A DNA stretch of 64,000 nucleotides from Myxococcales bacterium (GTDB taxonomy: Bacteria; Myxococcota_A; Bradymonadia; UBA7976; UBA1532): positions 62,001-126,000 of the forward strand of contig JACKDL010000012.1 in assembly GCA_020633555.1 (NCBI GenBank), written 5' to 3'. The notes beneath the pieces are model-generated. The model did no database searches. It was not told where the DNA came from and saw only the letters and a program-made list of their open reading frames with translations. The position numbers and the translations under genes were made by a program. Shown here in pieces: positions 50,101 to 60,021 of this stretch. Numbering within the stretch: the first letter of the stretch is position 1; the number at the start of each line of letters is the position of its first letter.

Positions 50101-53100
50101 GGAGCCGGTGACCCGGGCGCCCGTGCAGTCGCCCTCGAACACCAGGCCCTGCTGGGTGTAGATCTCGTGCAGCCCGATCACCCGGGCGTGGGGCGCGTCG
50201 CGCAACAGGATCCCGTTCAGCAGATCGCCCTGGGGGCGCAGGCCGTCGCGCGGGGACAGGTTCAAGGTCACGTCCTCGAAGCGCAAATCGGGGCCGCTGG
50301 CCACCACGCCGTAGCCCGAGCTGCCGTGGGCCAGGCCCACCCAGGACGCCACCATCGTCAGGCCGGCGGCGGCTCCGGGCGCGCCGTCCGTGCGCAGCCC
50401 CGTGCGTTCGTCGCGGCTGCCGAAGCCGTAGCGAGGGCGGCCGATCCAGCCGTGGGCGAAGCGGAACTTGGGCGCCGCCACCTGCACCCCGTCGCCCCGG
50501 GCGTCGGCGATGGCCAGGCCCTCCAGGGCGCAGCCGGGGGCCTCCACCCGCACCACGGGGTCGCCCTCGCCATAGCCCACCTGCAGCCACACGCCGGGCT
50601 CGCCCGCGTAGGCGCCGGCCACGGCGCGCGCGTCCAGCACCAGGGGCACCGCGAGGGTCGGCAGGGGCGCGGTCAGGGTCACCCGGCTCTGGGCCGGTAC
50701 GCTGAAGCGCACGCCCTGGGGCCGCCCGGCGGCGTTGGCCTCTTGGATGGCGGCGCGCAGCGTGCAGCGGCCCGCGGCGGTGGCGCAGGCGCCGTCGCCG
50801 GGGGCTGCGTCGGGCGCGTCGCCCACGTCGTTGACCGCCAGCTCCAGCAGCGCCGGCGCGCCCGGGTCGCGGATCACGCCGTCGGCCTGGCCGTCCTCGT
50901 CGCCGCGGCCGCCGTCGCGCACCCGCAGCTCCAGGGTGTCGGGGGCCACGGCCCGCGCGCCGGTGGTGCCGTCCCAGGTCAGCTCCACCCAGCCGTTGGC
51001 GTACTTCCAGAAGGCCCAGGCAGGCACGCCGGCGGGCAGCACGAGCTGCAGGGGCACCACGCTGCCGGGGGCCACGCCCGCCACCTCGTAGCTCAGCACG
51101 CCCAGCGGGAAGCGCACGCCTGCGGGCGGCGGGGCGGGGGGCGCCACCAGCCCGAAGCTGCGCACGGTGGCGCCGGCCGGGGCGATGAGCACCAGCGCGC
51201 CGTATTGAGGCACGGGCAGCGAGGCCACGTGGGGCTGCGTGCGGTCGGCGACCCCGTCGTGGTTGGCGTCGCCGCCGTTGGGGCCGGCGTCTTCGTCGGC
51301 GTCGGGCACGCCGTCGCCGTCGCTGTCGCCGCCCAGCACCTGCACCTCAGCCCGATCGGTGTTGTTGCTGGGGTCCTCGTCGTCGGGCGAGTCCACAGTG
51401 GCAGTGAGGGTCACCGTGCCCGGCGCGCCCGCCTGCAAAGGCAGGACGAACTGGCTGGCCTGGCCCACGGGCAGGGCGGGCACGGCGCACTGTGCCTGCC
51501 CGGCCGCCAGGATGCACCCCGCCGGCAGGGGGCCACCGGCCACCAGGCCGCCCACGGCCACCGTGGCGGTGGTGGGCGGCCCGTCCTGGCGCCCCTGGTT
51601 GCGGACGGTGAGCGTGACGGCCACGGCGCCGCCCACCTGGGCCACGGCGGGCTGCACGCCCAGGCTCGCGGCCAGGTCGGGACCATCCACCTGCACCGCC
51701 AGGAAGCCCTCGTCATTGCTGGGATCTTCGTCAGCCCCCGCCAACTCGCGGGTGCGGGCGGTGATCTGGGCGGCGCCGGGACGCCGCACGCGGGCACCCA
51801 GCACCACCTCCACCTGCTCGCCCGCCCGGAGGTTCGAGGCGTCGAGGGTGCACAGGCGCCCGTCGTTGGTGGCGTAGCAGTGGGTGGCGCCGTCCAGGGT
51901 CACCGCCTCGAAGCGCTCCCGCGGGATGACGAACTCGATGGCCGGGCGCACGCTGTCGCCGGGGCCTGGGTTCAGCACCGCCAGGCGCCACTCCACCCGG
52001 TCGCCCACCCGGGCGGGCCCCGCGGGCCCCGCGATCTGCTGGTAGCGCAGCTCGGGCCCCTTCACGCGGCCGGCGAGGCGCACCGGGCTGCCGGGCTGCC
52101 CACGGGGGGGCGTGCCCACGGCGGTCACGGCCACCTGGCCCCACAAGGGAGGCGCCGAACGCGACAGATCCACCGGCACGCTCAGCCCGTCGGGGCCCGC
52201 GGGGATGGCCGGCAGGGTGCAGCGCAGGCCCCCCGGCTGCGCCTGACACGCGCCCTGGAGCGGGTGACCCGCCGGGGTGTCCAGGGCCAGGTCGGTGCCC
52301 GCCCCCTGGGTCAAGGTCACCACCGCGCCCTGGTCGACGGCAGCGCCTGCGGGACCGCGGATCCGCAGGGTGTGCGGCGGGGTGTCCTGCCACGGCGCGT
52401 CCACCGCGGGGGGTGTGAAGCTGATCTCCAGCGCCGCCGGCACCACTTGCACCGTGGCGCTGCCGCGGTTGTTGTCGAACCGCGCGTCGGGCTTGTGGGC
52501 TGCGCCGGGCCAGGCGGTGAAGCCCACGCCCAGCTTGCCGGGGCAGGCCGCCACACCCACCAGCACGGCCGACAGGGTCTCCCGCGGGGCGATGGGCTGC
52601 TCGGCGCAGGTGGCCAGGGAGGCCGAGACGGCGGTGGGCGAGTTGCCCGAGAGCGGGCAGGGCACGCCGTTCACCGTCAAGGCCAGCCCGGTGACCGGGT
52701 CGTCGCAGTCCGCGGCGGCCTCGGCCTCGCGGCCGGTGAGCTCGAGCACCACCGAGCCCGCGTGGCGCTCGCTCAGGTTGGTGATGCGGGCCTCCCAGCG
52801 CACCTGCGCGCCTTCGGACACCACCCGGTCGGGCTGCGGCGCCAGGGCCTGCAGCTCCAGGTCGGGCCCGGTGATGGCCACGGTATGGGGCGCGACCAGG
52901 GTCGCCGCGCGGGGGTCATCGCGCTCCGTCACCGTCGCCTGGATGGCCGTGGCGGCCGTGGGCTTCGCGGCGGTGAAGGGGACGTTCGTCGTGGCCTCGG
53001 ACTGCGCCCGGATCGAGAGGGAACAGCGGATCTGGCCGGGTCCGGGATCCTGCCGGCAGCCGGCAGGCAGGGCGCCCACGGTCAGGTGCACCGGGTCAAA

Positions 53101-56100
53101 CTGGAAGGTCGCCTCCAGCCCCGCTGTCGCGGCCGGCCCGGCGTTGCGCAAGGTCAGGGCGAAGGGCAGGGCCTCGCCCACCGCCACCGTGGCGTCGGCG
53201 GCCAGAGACCCCGCCAGATCGGCGCCGCGCACCTGGGTCAGCCGGATCTCGCGGCTGAGGCTGGCCTCTTCCTCGGCGGGGTCGTGGAACGTGGCCGAGA
53301 GGGCCAGGGCACCGGCCGAGTTGGGCACGAAGTCGAGGTCGTAGTTGGCGGCTGCGCCAGGGGCCACCGCCACGTCGCACAGCGCCTCCCAGACGGTGCC
53401 GACGATCCGGTTGGTCGCGCAGGCGGATCCGCCCAGCGTCGGCGCCGCGGCCAGCGGCGGGCTGAAGGTGAACTTCAGGGTCTGGACCCCGGCGGTGGCG
53501 CCTTGGCCGGCGTTGCGCAGGCTCACGGTCGCGCGGGCGGGCTCGCCGCGCACCAGCTCCGCCGGCACCTGCAGCGCCGTGACCTGGAGATCGGGCACTG
53601 CCACGTCGCGGCTCCCGCTCACCCAGCCCAGCGTGGTGCGCGAGTCGCCCTCAGCCTCCAAGTGTACGCCCTCGGCGATGGGCCCCTTGCCCAGCGGCTG
53701 GATCACCATCGAGATGGGCACCCGCACGTTGCCCGCCACCAGGCCCATGACGCAGCGCACCAGGACCCGTGCCGGGGCCTCGGCGCCTCGGGCGTCGCGG
53801 GTGGTGAGCAGCGTCTGGATGTCGCAGGGCGATCCGGCAGCCTGGGCGTCGCGCACGCGCAGGCCCGTGGGGAGATCGAAGGCGTGCTCAACCACGACGC
53901 CCGGGGCGGGTTCGTTGCTGTCGTTACGCAGCTCGTACGCCAGGGGCGCGTCGAGCCAGGTGGCGGCGCCTCGGTCGTCCCGGGTCACGCTCAGCGCGTG
54001 GCCGCCCACCCGCACTCGGAGCTCGCCGAAGTTGTTGTGGGTGTCGCGGTCGATCTCGGTAGTGTTCAAGGTCGCGGGCATAGGCACCACATGGGGTGCC
54101 TGGCCGGGCCGCCGCTGGGGTGCGGTGGCGCGGAACCGGAAGGTCGCCTCGGCGCCCGCCGCCAGGGGCTCGGCCCGGCTGCAGAGCAGCGCGTTGTTTG
54201 GCTGGGGCGCACAGCCCGAGGCGCTGTCCACGAAGGTGAAGGTGTTCAGCAGCACCTGGACCTGGGCGTTCGTGACGGGGCCGGGCCCGGCGTTGCGCAC
54301 CACCACCTGGAGCTCGACGGTGCCCCCGAAGTCCGCGGTGTCGGTGGGTGGATCGGCGGGGCGGGGCACTGAGGCGTCGGGGTAGCGCACCCACAGCGAG
54401 GTGGCCGCGGGCTGGGTCAGCGCCAGAGCGGCCCCCGCCTGCGGCCGCGCCTCGGCCCGCAGCGGCACGTGGCGCTCCACCACGCCCTGGGGCAGCGCGG
54501 CGGCGGGCACGCGCACGGTGACCGCGAGCGGCGCGGGGGCGGCCTGGGGCAGCGGCATGGGGCAGACCATGCGGCGACCGTCGTCCTCGAGGCGACACCC
54601 GGCGGGCGGGGCCTCGAGGGCGCCCTGGGCCACGGTGAGGTGCAGGTCCACGGCCACCGGCTCCCCCGTGTGGGTGATGTTCAGGGGCACCGTGATGGGC
54701 TGGTCCGGGGCGACCTGGTGGGGTTGCCCATCGGCGGCAGGGACGAAGGCCAGCGCCACCTTCGAGGCGCCGAACAGCAGCTTCGCCGTGGCCAGATTGT
54801 CGTTCAGATCCGGATCGTCGCCCCGGGCGCTGGCCACGCCGGTGACGGTGACCTCGGTGGGACCGCGGCCGGCGGGCTGCCGGGCCTGGAGGACAAGCTG
54901 CCAGGTCTGGCCAAGGGCCAGCGGTTGGGGGTGCGTGCAGACCACCCGTCCGGCCTGCGCCTGGCAGCCCTGGGCCGCCAGGTTCAGCCACTCCACGCCC
55001 GGGCGGGCCACCAGGTCCACCGTCAGCCCTTCGGCCGGCCGCGTGCCCTCCACGTGGACGTTGACCTCCAGGGCGGCCACCCCGTCGCGCGCCGCCGGGT
55101 TGGGGGCGGCCATGGTCAAGCTCACGTCGGTGACGCGGGTGGCGGCCTCGGCCACGAAGGCCTGGCCCGAGTCGGCGAAGCGGGTGGGGTCTTGCAGGCC
55201 GTTGGGCTGGGCGAAGTCGATCAGCCCGCTCCAGGTGCCCCCCACCAGCACCGCGTAGCCATCGGGGCTCAGGGCCACCCCGGTGATCACGTCGTCGCTC
55301 TGGAAGCCGCCCTCGAACAGCGGCCGCTGCCGACCCAGGTAGCTGGCGATGCGCAGCGCCCCGGTCCGGGCGTCCACCAGGCGGTAGAAGGCGTCCACGC
55401 CGGCGGGCAGATCGGGCGACGGGCGCTTCTGGGCGCCCGCCGGCGTGGGCATGGCGGGGCTGGTGATCCGGCCCCCCAGCAGCAGCCAGTCCTCGTCGGG
55501 GCCCAGGGTGCGGTGGTCCAGGTCGAACACCAGCTCGCTGTCGGACCGTCCGAACCAGCGGCCGCGCACGCAGTGCCGCCCCTCGAGCCAGATCAGGAAG
55601 GTGAAGCTGCAGTTCGCGCACGGCGCCGCGGGCGCGTCATCGCAGACCTGCCCGTCGAAGCCCCCCACGACCCCCCGGGCGTTGCCGGTGACCGCCAGCC
55701 GGTCCAGCCCCGCGGCGGTGCGGCCCAGCCACACCGCGTCCATGACGTTGGCGGGCCCGCCCGACAGGGGGTACACGCGCTGGCCGTCGATGAGCCGGCT
55801 GGCGTCGCCGCCGGTGAACCACAGCGGCTCAGCGGCGGCGGGGGGCCACACCAAGGCGTTGCCGTAGGCCGCCTGCGCCCCCGTGTAGGTGCTCGGCGCC
55901 TGCAGGACCAGCCGGCCCCCCTGGGCGGCGTCGCGGTTCTCCCACCGCAGGGCGGTGAGCTGGGCGAAGGCCGAGCCCGCCGGCGTGCCGTTGGCGTCGC
56001 TCAGGTGCACGCCCTGGTTGGCCTGCACCACCGCCCGGCTGGACGCCAGGATGCGCACCAGCGGGCCCCGCAAGGCCACCGAGTCCACCACCTCGTCGCC

Positions 56101-57285
56101 CGGGGCGTCGATGAGCGTGGACACGGCCAGCGCCCCGGTGCCCGCGCGCAGCCCTGCGAAGAACTGGGCCCGTCGCCCGAGCTGGGTGGGCTCGGGGCCC
56201 AAGGCAGGCTGGGCCTGCACCCCGGCCAGGTTGGGGAAGTCCACGCTGTAGGTGTGGCCGGCCACCGCCAGCCAGTCGCCCTCCAGGGCCAGGGCCGTGG
56301 CGATGTCGTTGCCGCCCAGCCCGCGGGGGTGGGCCTGCCAGGTGCGGCACGCGTTGGTGGCCTCCACCCGCTCGGTGCAGGTGGGCTCCAGCAGGTAGTC
56401 GCGGGTGCCACCGAGCCAGGTGATCCAGCGCAGGCTGCCGTCGGGGGCCAGGGCCAGCACGAAGACGTCGTCGCCGCCCTGCCGCTGCCCCTCGGGGGCC
56501 ACGCCATAGCCGGTGACGTAGCGGGTGCCGTCGGGCCCCACCACCACCGCCTGCGCCGAGTCGGGCGCGGTGGTGGCCCCCAGAAACCCGCCCCGGGGCA
56601 GGCTGGGCAGGGCCTCGTCGCCCACCACGGGGTCGATGATCAGGGGGCGCGCTGGATCGTAGGGGCCCACCGCAAAGCCCCAGGCGCCGTCGGCCCGCTG
56701 CGCGAAGCCCGCGGCCACCGGCACGCGATCGGGGCCCTCGCCCTGCCAGGCCTGTGGGGCCGACTCCAGCACCGCCCCGTCGGGCCCGGGCCGGCGCATG
56801 CGACCCTGGGCATCCACCCACGGCTGACCATCCAAGCCATCGATCTGAAAGCGGATCTGGTTTGGGTCGCCCCCGGGGGCCACCACGAAGTCCCGCTCCA
56901 GCCCGGCCGGGTGAGCGCGCGCCACCAGGTCCACGCCGGGCCACGCCTGGGCCCAGCGCAGGGTGGGGAACAGGGGCACGCCCGCTTGCCACTGGGCGGC
57001 ATCGCCGACGGCGCGGTTGAGCCGGGCGGGTGTCCCCTCGGGGGCCGGGTGAACGGCGGGATCCGCGCCCACCAGACTGAACACCACCCCATCGCCCTCG
57101 GGGCAGGCGCGCGCCAGCAGGGGCCCCTCGGCCCGCCACAGGCAGGCCCCGCCCACCCGGGTGTAGCCGGCGCCATCGGCCTGGAAGGGCAACTCGAAGG
57201 CGTGAGCCTGCCCCAACAAGGCGGCAAACGCCGCCAGCCATGCAACGCGGCGTGCGCGCCCCAGCCCGAACCCAGCCTGCGTCAT
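44080..57285 (-). CDS. Giant multidomain surface protein, 4401 residues, MYXO-CTERM-like tail
   Basis: The ATG at 57285 opens a signal peptide (RARRVAWLAAFAALLGQAHA). A DUF7948-like start (about 30-200) leads into SBBP-type beta-propeller repeats (about 230-700). An array of DUF11/CARDB-like Ig domains follows (about 720-1980), then a calcium-type linker (GDSDGDGVPDADED, near 1985). A CSLREA-like stretch (AVNDVGDAPDAAPGDG, CTLRAAIQEANA) near 2150-2190 introduces a right-handed beta-helix with many GN-containing turns (about 2215-2860). A second DUF11 array spans about 2975-3930. Cys-rich slime-mold-type repeats (CDDEDPCTADLCDG) fill about 3945-4270. The DADRP stalk leads to a Cys-hydrophobic-RRRR tail. 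It is a stalked surface or adhesion protein; domain borders are rough. The reading frame overlaps the CHAT gene by 40 bases. Confidence 0.85.
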   Translation of the reverse strand: MTQAGFGLGRARRVAWLAAFAALLGQAHAFELPFQADGAGYTRVGGACLWRAEGPLLARACPEGDGVVFSLVGADPAVHPAPEGTPARLNRAVGDAAQWQAGVPLFPTLRWAQAWPGVDLVARAHPAGLERDFVVAPGGDPNQIRFQIDGLDGQPWVDAQGRMRRPGPDGAVLESAPQAWQGEGPDRVPVAAGFAQRADGAWGFAVGPYDPARPLIIDPVVGDEALPSLPRGGFLGATTAPDSAQAVVVGPDGTRYVTGYGVAPEGQRQGGDDVFVLALAPDGSLRWITWLGGTRDYLLEPTCTERVEATNACRTWQAHPRGLGGNDIATALALEGDWLAVAGHTYSVDFPNLAGVQAQPALGPEPTQLGRRAQFFAGLRAGTGALAVSTLIDAPGDEVVDSVALRGPLVRILASSRAVVQANQGVHLSDANGTPAGSAFAQLTALRWENRDAAQGGRLVLQAPSTYTGAQAAYGNALVWPPAAAEPLWFTGGDASRLIDGQRVYPLSGGPANVMDAVWLGRTAAGLDRLAVTGNARGVVGGFDGQVCDDAPAAPCANCSFTFLIWLEGRHCVRGRWFGRSDSELVFDLDHRTLGPDEDWLLLGGRITSPAMPTPAGAQKRPSPDLPAGVDAFYRLVDARTGALRIASYLGRQRPLFEGGFQSDDVITGVALSPDGYAVLVGGTWSGLIDFAQPNGLQDPTRFADSGQAFVAEAATRVTDVSLTMAAPNPAARDGVAALEVNVHVEGTRPAEGLTVDLVARPGVEWLNLAAQGCQAQAGRVVCTHPQPLALGQTWQLVLQARQPAGRGPTEVTVTGVASARGDDPDLNDNLATAKLLFGASKVALAFVPAADGQPHQVAPDQPITVPLNITHTGEPVAVDLHLTVAQGALEAPPAGCRLEDDGRRMVCPMPLPQAAPAPLAVTVRVPAAALPQGVVERHVPLRAEARPQAGAALALTQPAATSLWVRYPDASVPRPADPPTDTADFGGTVELQVVVRNAGPGPVTNAQVQVLLNTFTFVDSASGCAPQPNNALLCSRAEPLAAGAEATFRFRATAPQRRPGQAPHVVPMPATLNTTEIDRDTHNNFGELRVRVGGHALSVTRDDRGAATWLDAPLAYELRNDSNEPAPGVVVEHAFDLPTGLRVRDAQAAGSPCDIQTLLTTRDARGAEAPARVLVRCVMGLVAGNVRVPISMVIQPLGKGPIAEGVHLEAEGDSRTTLGWVSGSRDVAVPDLQVTALQVPAELVRGEPARATVSLRNAGQGATAGVQTLKFTFSPPLAAAPTLGGSACATNRIVGTVWEALCDVAVAPGAAANYDLDFVPNSAGALALSATFHDPAEEEASLSREIRLTQVRGADLAGSLAADATVAVGEALPFALTLRNAGPAATAGLEATFQFDPVHLTVGALPAGCRQDPGPGQIRCSLSIRAQSEATTNVPFTAAKPTAATAIQATVTERDDPRAATLVAPHTVAITGPDLELQALAPQPDRVVSEGAQVRWEARITNLSERHAGSVVLELTGREAEAAADCDDPVTGLALTVNGVPCPLSGNSPTAVSASLATCAEQPIAPRETLSAVLVGVAACPGKLGVGFTAWPGAAHKPDARFDNNRGSATVQVVPAALEISFTPPAVDAPWQDTPPHTLRIRGPAGAAVDQGAVVTLTQGAGTDLALDTPAGHPLQGACQAQPGGLRCTLPAIPAGPDGLSVPVDLSRSAPPLWGQVAVTAVGTPPRGQPGSPVRLAGRVKGPELRYQQIAGPAGPARVGDRVEWRLAVLNPGPGDSVRPAIEFVIPRERFEAVTLDGATHCYATNDGRLCTLDASNLRAGEQVEVVLGARVRRPGAAQITARTRELAGADEDPSNDEGFLAVQVDGPDLAASLGVQPAVAQVGGAVAVTLTVRNQGRQDGPPTTATVAVGGLVAGGPLPAGCILAAGQAQCAVPALPVGQASQFVLPLQAGAPGTVTLTATVDSPDDEDPSNNTDRAEVQVLGGDSDGDGVPDADEDAGPNGGDANHDGVADRTQPHVASLPVPQYGALVLIAPAGATVRSFGLVAPPAPPPAGVRFPLGVLSYEVAGVAPGSVVPLQLVLPAGVPAWAFWKYANGWVELTWDGTTGARAVAPDTLELRVRDGGRGDEDGQADGVIRDPGAPALLELAVNDVGDAPDAAPGDGACATAAGRCTLRAAIQEANAAGRPQGVRFSVPAQSRVTLTAPLPTLAVPLVLDARAVAGAYAGEPGVWLQVGYGEGDPVVRVEAPGCALEGLAIADARGDGVQVAAPKFRFAHGWIGRPRYGFGSRDERTGLRTDGAPGAAAGLTMVASWVGLAHGSSGYGVVASGPDLRFEDVTLNLSPRDGLRPQGDLLNGILLRDAPHARVIGLHEIYTQQGLVFEGDCTGARVTGSTFGLGADGLCHAFQRDDPGPAEEGPGACLDHGGLGLVVRGARGVQIGGPLPEDRNVFGDFDQDAIWVTGDSEGTLIQGNWLGLAADGTCQPSGPEGLCRLQQQSVLRVSGGVGTQILDNHTGPSPIVVDGTARDTELRGNQLGVFADDLRVTWTVFTSRYRTALRVQPGTAGTVVAGNRMSGAELAGPTAFFENRVGLDAAGAAMPEDGPALQAYPLGARGWARGLRLLDGSAGSVVHDNAIAHFADWCVAVEAADDVVFRDNQVGLSADGAQVTRCLGGGLRLWRSDRVAVTGNGFAACGAVPNARFEVACVLVGRDSEDARVADNRFGLTTAGEVAASPNPAVVLERALRPQIVGNTILGASPWGIYDRGDFFGVPPAEAARITANRVGVDPDGVIRGGAPQAGILAVGSGARIGGVDPDEGNWIAGAGGPGVWVGNVTGVQVRGNRLEANGGLGISLGGGSDPAANDPLDGDGGPNGYQNHPTLHGGLGARAVTARLASHPNQDFTVDVYAVAQPDPSGHGEADEWLGAAVVRTDAQGAGETVVALSRDVLPAEQVTAVATGAEGSSEFGPAVALGAQPEARLLAALNGPLPADVGQPADVGLYVENSGPQAAPAAVYTVTVPEGITWRTLPEPPFGDCVDEGRVLRCTLGELGPGVVWEAQAQLQGDAPGVYPVTARIESGARNLTPANGEQTQELVVGGVGFLLVARAQNFQNRFDVGQPAPLEAQIFRTGAPATVIRDLTLFVTLPVAGTLDAPCVPDGARWRCPMGDVAARQSPTYVLTARFAQPTPAGGPAQVEVLAEAANPNFEGVQRGVVFLTVVGEPLPEGLRLTLAANGPAGPAGAPTPVRLTVQNLGGPVTGAAVRATLPPGTTLGGALPCLNTGDEALCPLPDLAAGAQLTFDLTLTTPDEPGRLTACAERPEHAPEGCAELPVTPAPLALNVALEAPQPPQSPGEVLALIARVTAPTGTPPGTLRLAGLPEPAPGVGPEAGGCDATPAGLRCAVPALAAGQVFEVPVAWLPLAPQAARVTATAEVGGVDRGQAQATVLVSAAADCPAGAPRALWDGAAPALSAFAPAAEPAATTAYTLGAAAGHVTSPALAAATGTLRVAALSRRDLPPEAEAVLELSSDGGLTWPVQHPLPPALDAEEVLSLAAPEGPFQIRWRVADAAAGAWTLDGLQVVACEPRGRADVAVVASQPLVEVAADAPALAELQVRHRGGDPLVGAWLALTLSEPQAATLSAPGCAPHGTGLRCPLPVMGPAEDWAVAITGTRDDTAPALLTLTAQLGGLTGVADPQAARAQVRWRFGDAPLPATTALAWDPDPAVGLPLPHQGEGVATLTVAGDPLAEHPGGTLTLRAGPALTLAAPGCEAAGDGLRCPVAPFGAGEAVALPVTVTAGAVDGPAQVVAAWASANAEALPVPEATLPVQVGEGAVRLSFPADVGAPPAQEVTAVALRVQTAAPVGPVTVALGGDPGLTLRAVAGDGATCGAFGNAFRCEFSHLEQDAALNVEVLPEDAGSMRLWAEVVAGPAGDPSTAALRWQAARDCDAHPCPAGGPCDDVTCDPALGCQTAPLDAVPCDPGLGCDVGGVCAQGACLPDGLACGAGAGDPCSAHLCGPDGACVAVPLDGRPCGGDACHQAGACADGACVPGAPVDCADEDPCTDDACDPDRGCVNPRRDTPECACDPEAVQAACEGDVFVRRDGCGDVLELTPCDDEDPCTADLCDGAAGCLHDPLDAPGCPECVPACEPGACGLDPRCGVECGACPAGQACFEGACIADPCLDLPPAGCCEPGAALSCDQGPAAWIDCGDDGCGYDAAQQAFVCGGQDPAPEGDGRCPWVPACEVDGDCADDDDCTVDTCLDGACVHERLDGPECAPDAGVDLGVDLGPPDDGPLDLGPPDDADLPDADRPDADRPDADRPDILPLDAGRPSDGGRPILDGAPPVGTDGAPDPGVVEDGCDCDAGGGPAPTGLLPWALLLLGLRRRRYRQAPMRTKGAQ
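44314..44373 (-). repeat. 15-base tandem repeat in the Asp-rich stalk of the giant protein
   Basis: Four copies of a 15-base unit (gtcgggccggtcggc on the plus strand, at 44314, 44329, 44344 and 44359) run head to tail. The first three are identical; the last has one change. On the coding strand they encode DADRP repeats. Units of this size can gain or lose copies by slippage without breaking the frame, changing stalk length. Confidence 0.85.
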
Positions 57286-57537
57286 GGGACCAGCCTTCCA
57301 ACGGTGAGGTGTCAGCGATGCCCTACGCCAGCGGCGGGCCGGGTCTTTTCAGCGACCGCGTCCGCGCCGTGAGCGGTCCCCCTTTTTGCCCCGAAACCGC
57401 CGGTTGAATCACCGCGAATCGACCGCGCCAGCGCAGGCAGGTGACAACCCGGTGAAGTTTGACGCAGTGCGTCGTAAGGCCTTGCTCCAGCTTGGTGGTC
57501 GCTCGCATATAAGGGGGTCGTCGCAGCGGAGGCCCCC
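57286..57537. promoter_or_regulatory. Divergent region between the giant protein gene and the urease operon
   Basis: This 250-base region holds promoters for both directions. Toward urease, TTGACG at 57459-57464 resembles a -35 box and overlaps a perfect six-base inverted repeat with a single-base centre, GACGCAGTGCGTC (57461-57473). TATAAG (57508-57513) resembles a -10 box but lies too far from TTGACG for a standard promoter. GGAGG sits six bases before the ureAB ATG. No NtrC- or NikR-type site was recognised. Confidence 0.35.
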
Positions 57538-58302
57538 ATGCGCCTGACCCCCCGTGAGCTGGACCACCTGGCCCTGCACCAGGTGGGGGCGCTGGCCCAG
57601 AAGCGGCTGGCCCGTGGCCTGCGGCTCAACCACCCCGAGGCGGTGGGGCTCATCGCCACCGTGGTGCTGGAGCTCATCCGCGATGGCCGCCGGGTGGCCG
57701 AGCTCATGGACCTGGGGCGCCAGCTCCTGGGCCGGCGGCAGGTGCTGCCGGGCGTGGCCGAGCTCATCCACGACGTGCAGGTGGAAGGCACCTTCCCCGA
57801 CGGCACCAAGCTGGTGACGGTGCACCACCCCATCGCCCGCGAGGACGGCGACCTGGCGCTGGCGCTGTACGGCAGCTTCCTGCCCGTGCCCGACCTGGCC
57901 GTGTTCGGCCCGTGCGAGCCCGCCCAGGTGCCCGGCGAGCTGCTGCCGGCGGCCGGTGACATCGAGCTGAACGTGGGCCGCCCGGTCATCGAGCTGGCGG
58001 TGGCGAACACCGGCGACCGGCCCATCCAGGTGGGCTCCCACTACCACTTCGGCGAGACGAACCGCTGGCTGCGCTTCGACCGCGACGCCGCCTTCGGCCA
58101 CCGCCTGGACATCCCGGCGGGTACGGCGGTGCGCTTCGAGCCGGGCGAAGAGAAGACCGTGCGGCTGGTGCCCATCGCGGGCGCCGGGGTGATCCGGGGC
58201 GGCAACGGCCTGGCCGAGGGGCCGGCGGCCGATGCCGCCACCCGCGCCCGCTACCACGCCAACCTGGCCAGCCGCGGCTTCACTGGCGCAGGGGGGGCCT
58301 GA
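57538..58302 (+). CDS. ureAB: Urease gamma-beta fusion subunit
   Basis: Urease splits urea into ammonia and carbamate. Here the two small structural subunits are one 254-residue protein, as in Helicobacter. Residues about 1-100 match the gamma subunit (MRLTPRELDHLALHQVGALA, then GLRLNHPEAVGLIATVVLE, GVAELIHDVQVEGTFPDG). From about 130 the beta subunit begins (PGELLPAAGDIELNVGRP) with VGSHYHFGETN and LDIPAGTAVRFEPGEEKTV. The ATG at 57538 has GGAGG six bases upstream. It is the first gene of the operon, with ureC following one base after its stop. Confidence 0.95.
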   Translation: MRLTPRELDHLALHQVGALAQKRLARGLRLNHPEAVGLIATVVLELIRDGRRVAELMDLGRQLLGRRQVLPGVAELIHDVQVEGTFPDGTKLVTVHHPIAREDGDLALALYGSFLPVPDLAVFGPCEPAQVPGELLPAAGDIELNVGRPVIELAVANTGDRPIQVGSHYHFGETNRWLRFDRDAAFGHRLDIPAGTAVRFEPGEEKTVRLVPIAGAGVIRGGNGLAEGPAADAATRARYHANLASRGFTGAGGA

Positions 58303-58303
58303 G

Positions 58304-60013
<1,710 letters not shown>

Positions 60014-60021
60014 GGCCGCCC

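Noticed and set aside
44479..54372. Two plus-strand frames of 1716 and 1543 codons opposite the giant protein gene
   Set aside because: Both are antisense to DUF11-type repeats with clear codon structure on the minus strand; no motif or ribosome site supports them.
57286..57400. Cyclic-di-GMP or other riboswitch in the leader of the giant protein gene
   Set aside because: A GEMM-type leader was considered because surface proteins often carry one, but the expected conserved core (GGGACGCAAAG-like) was not found.
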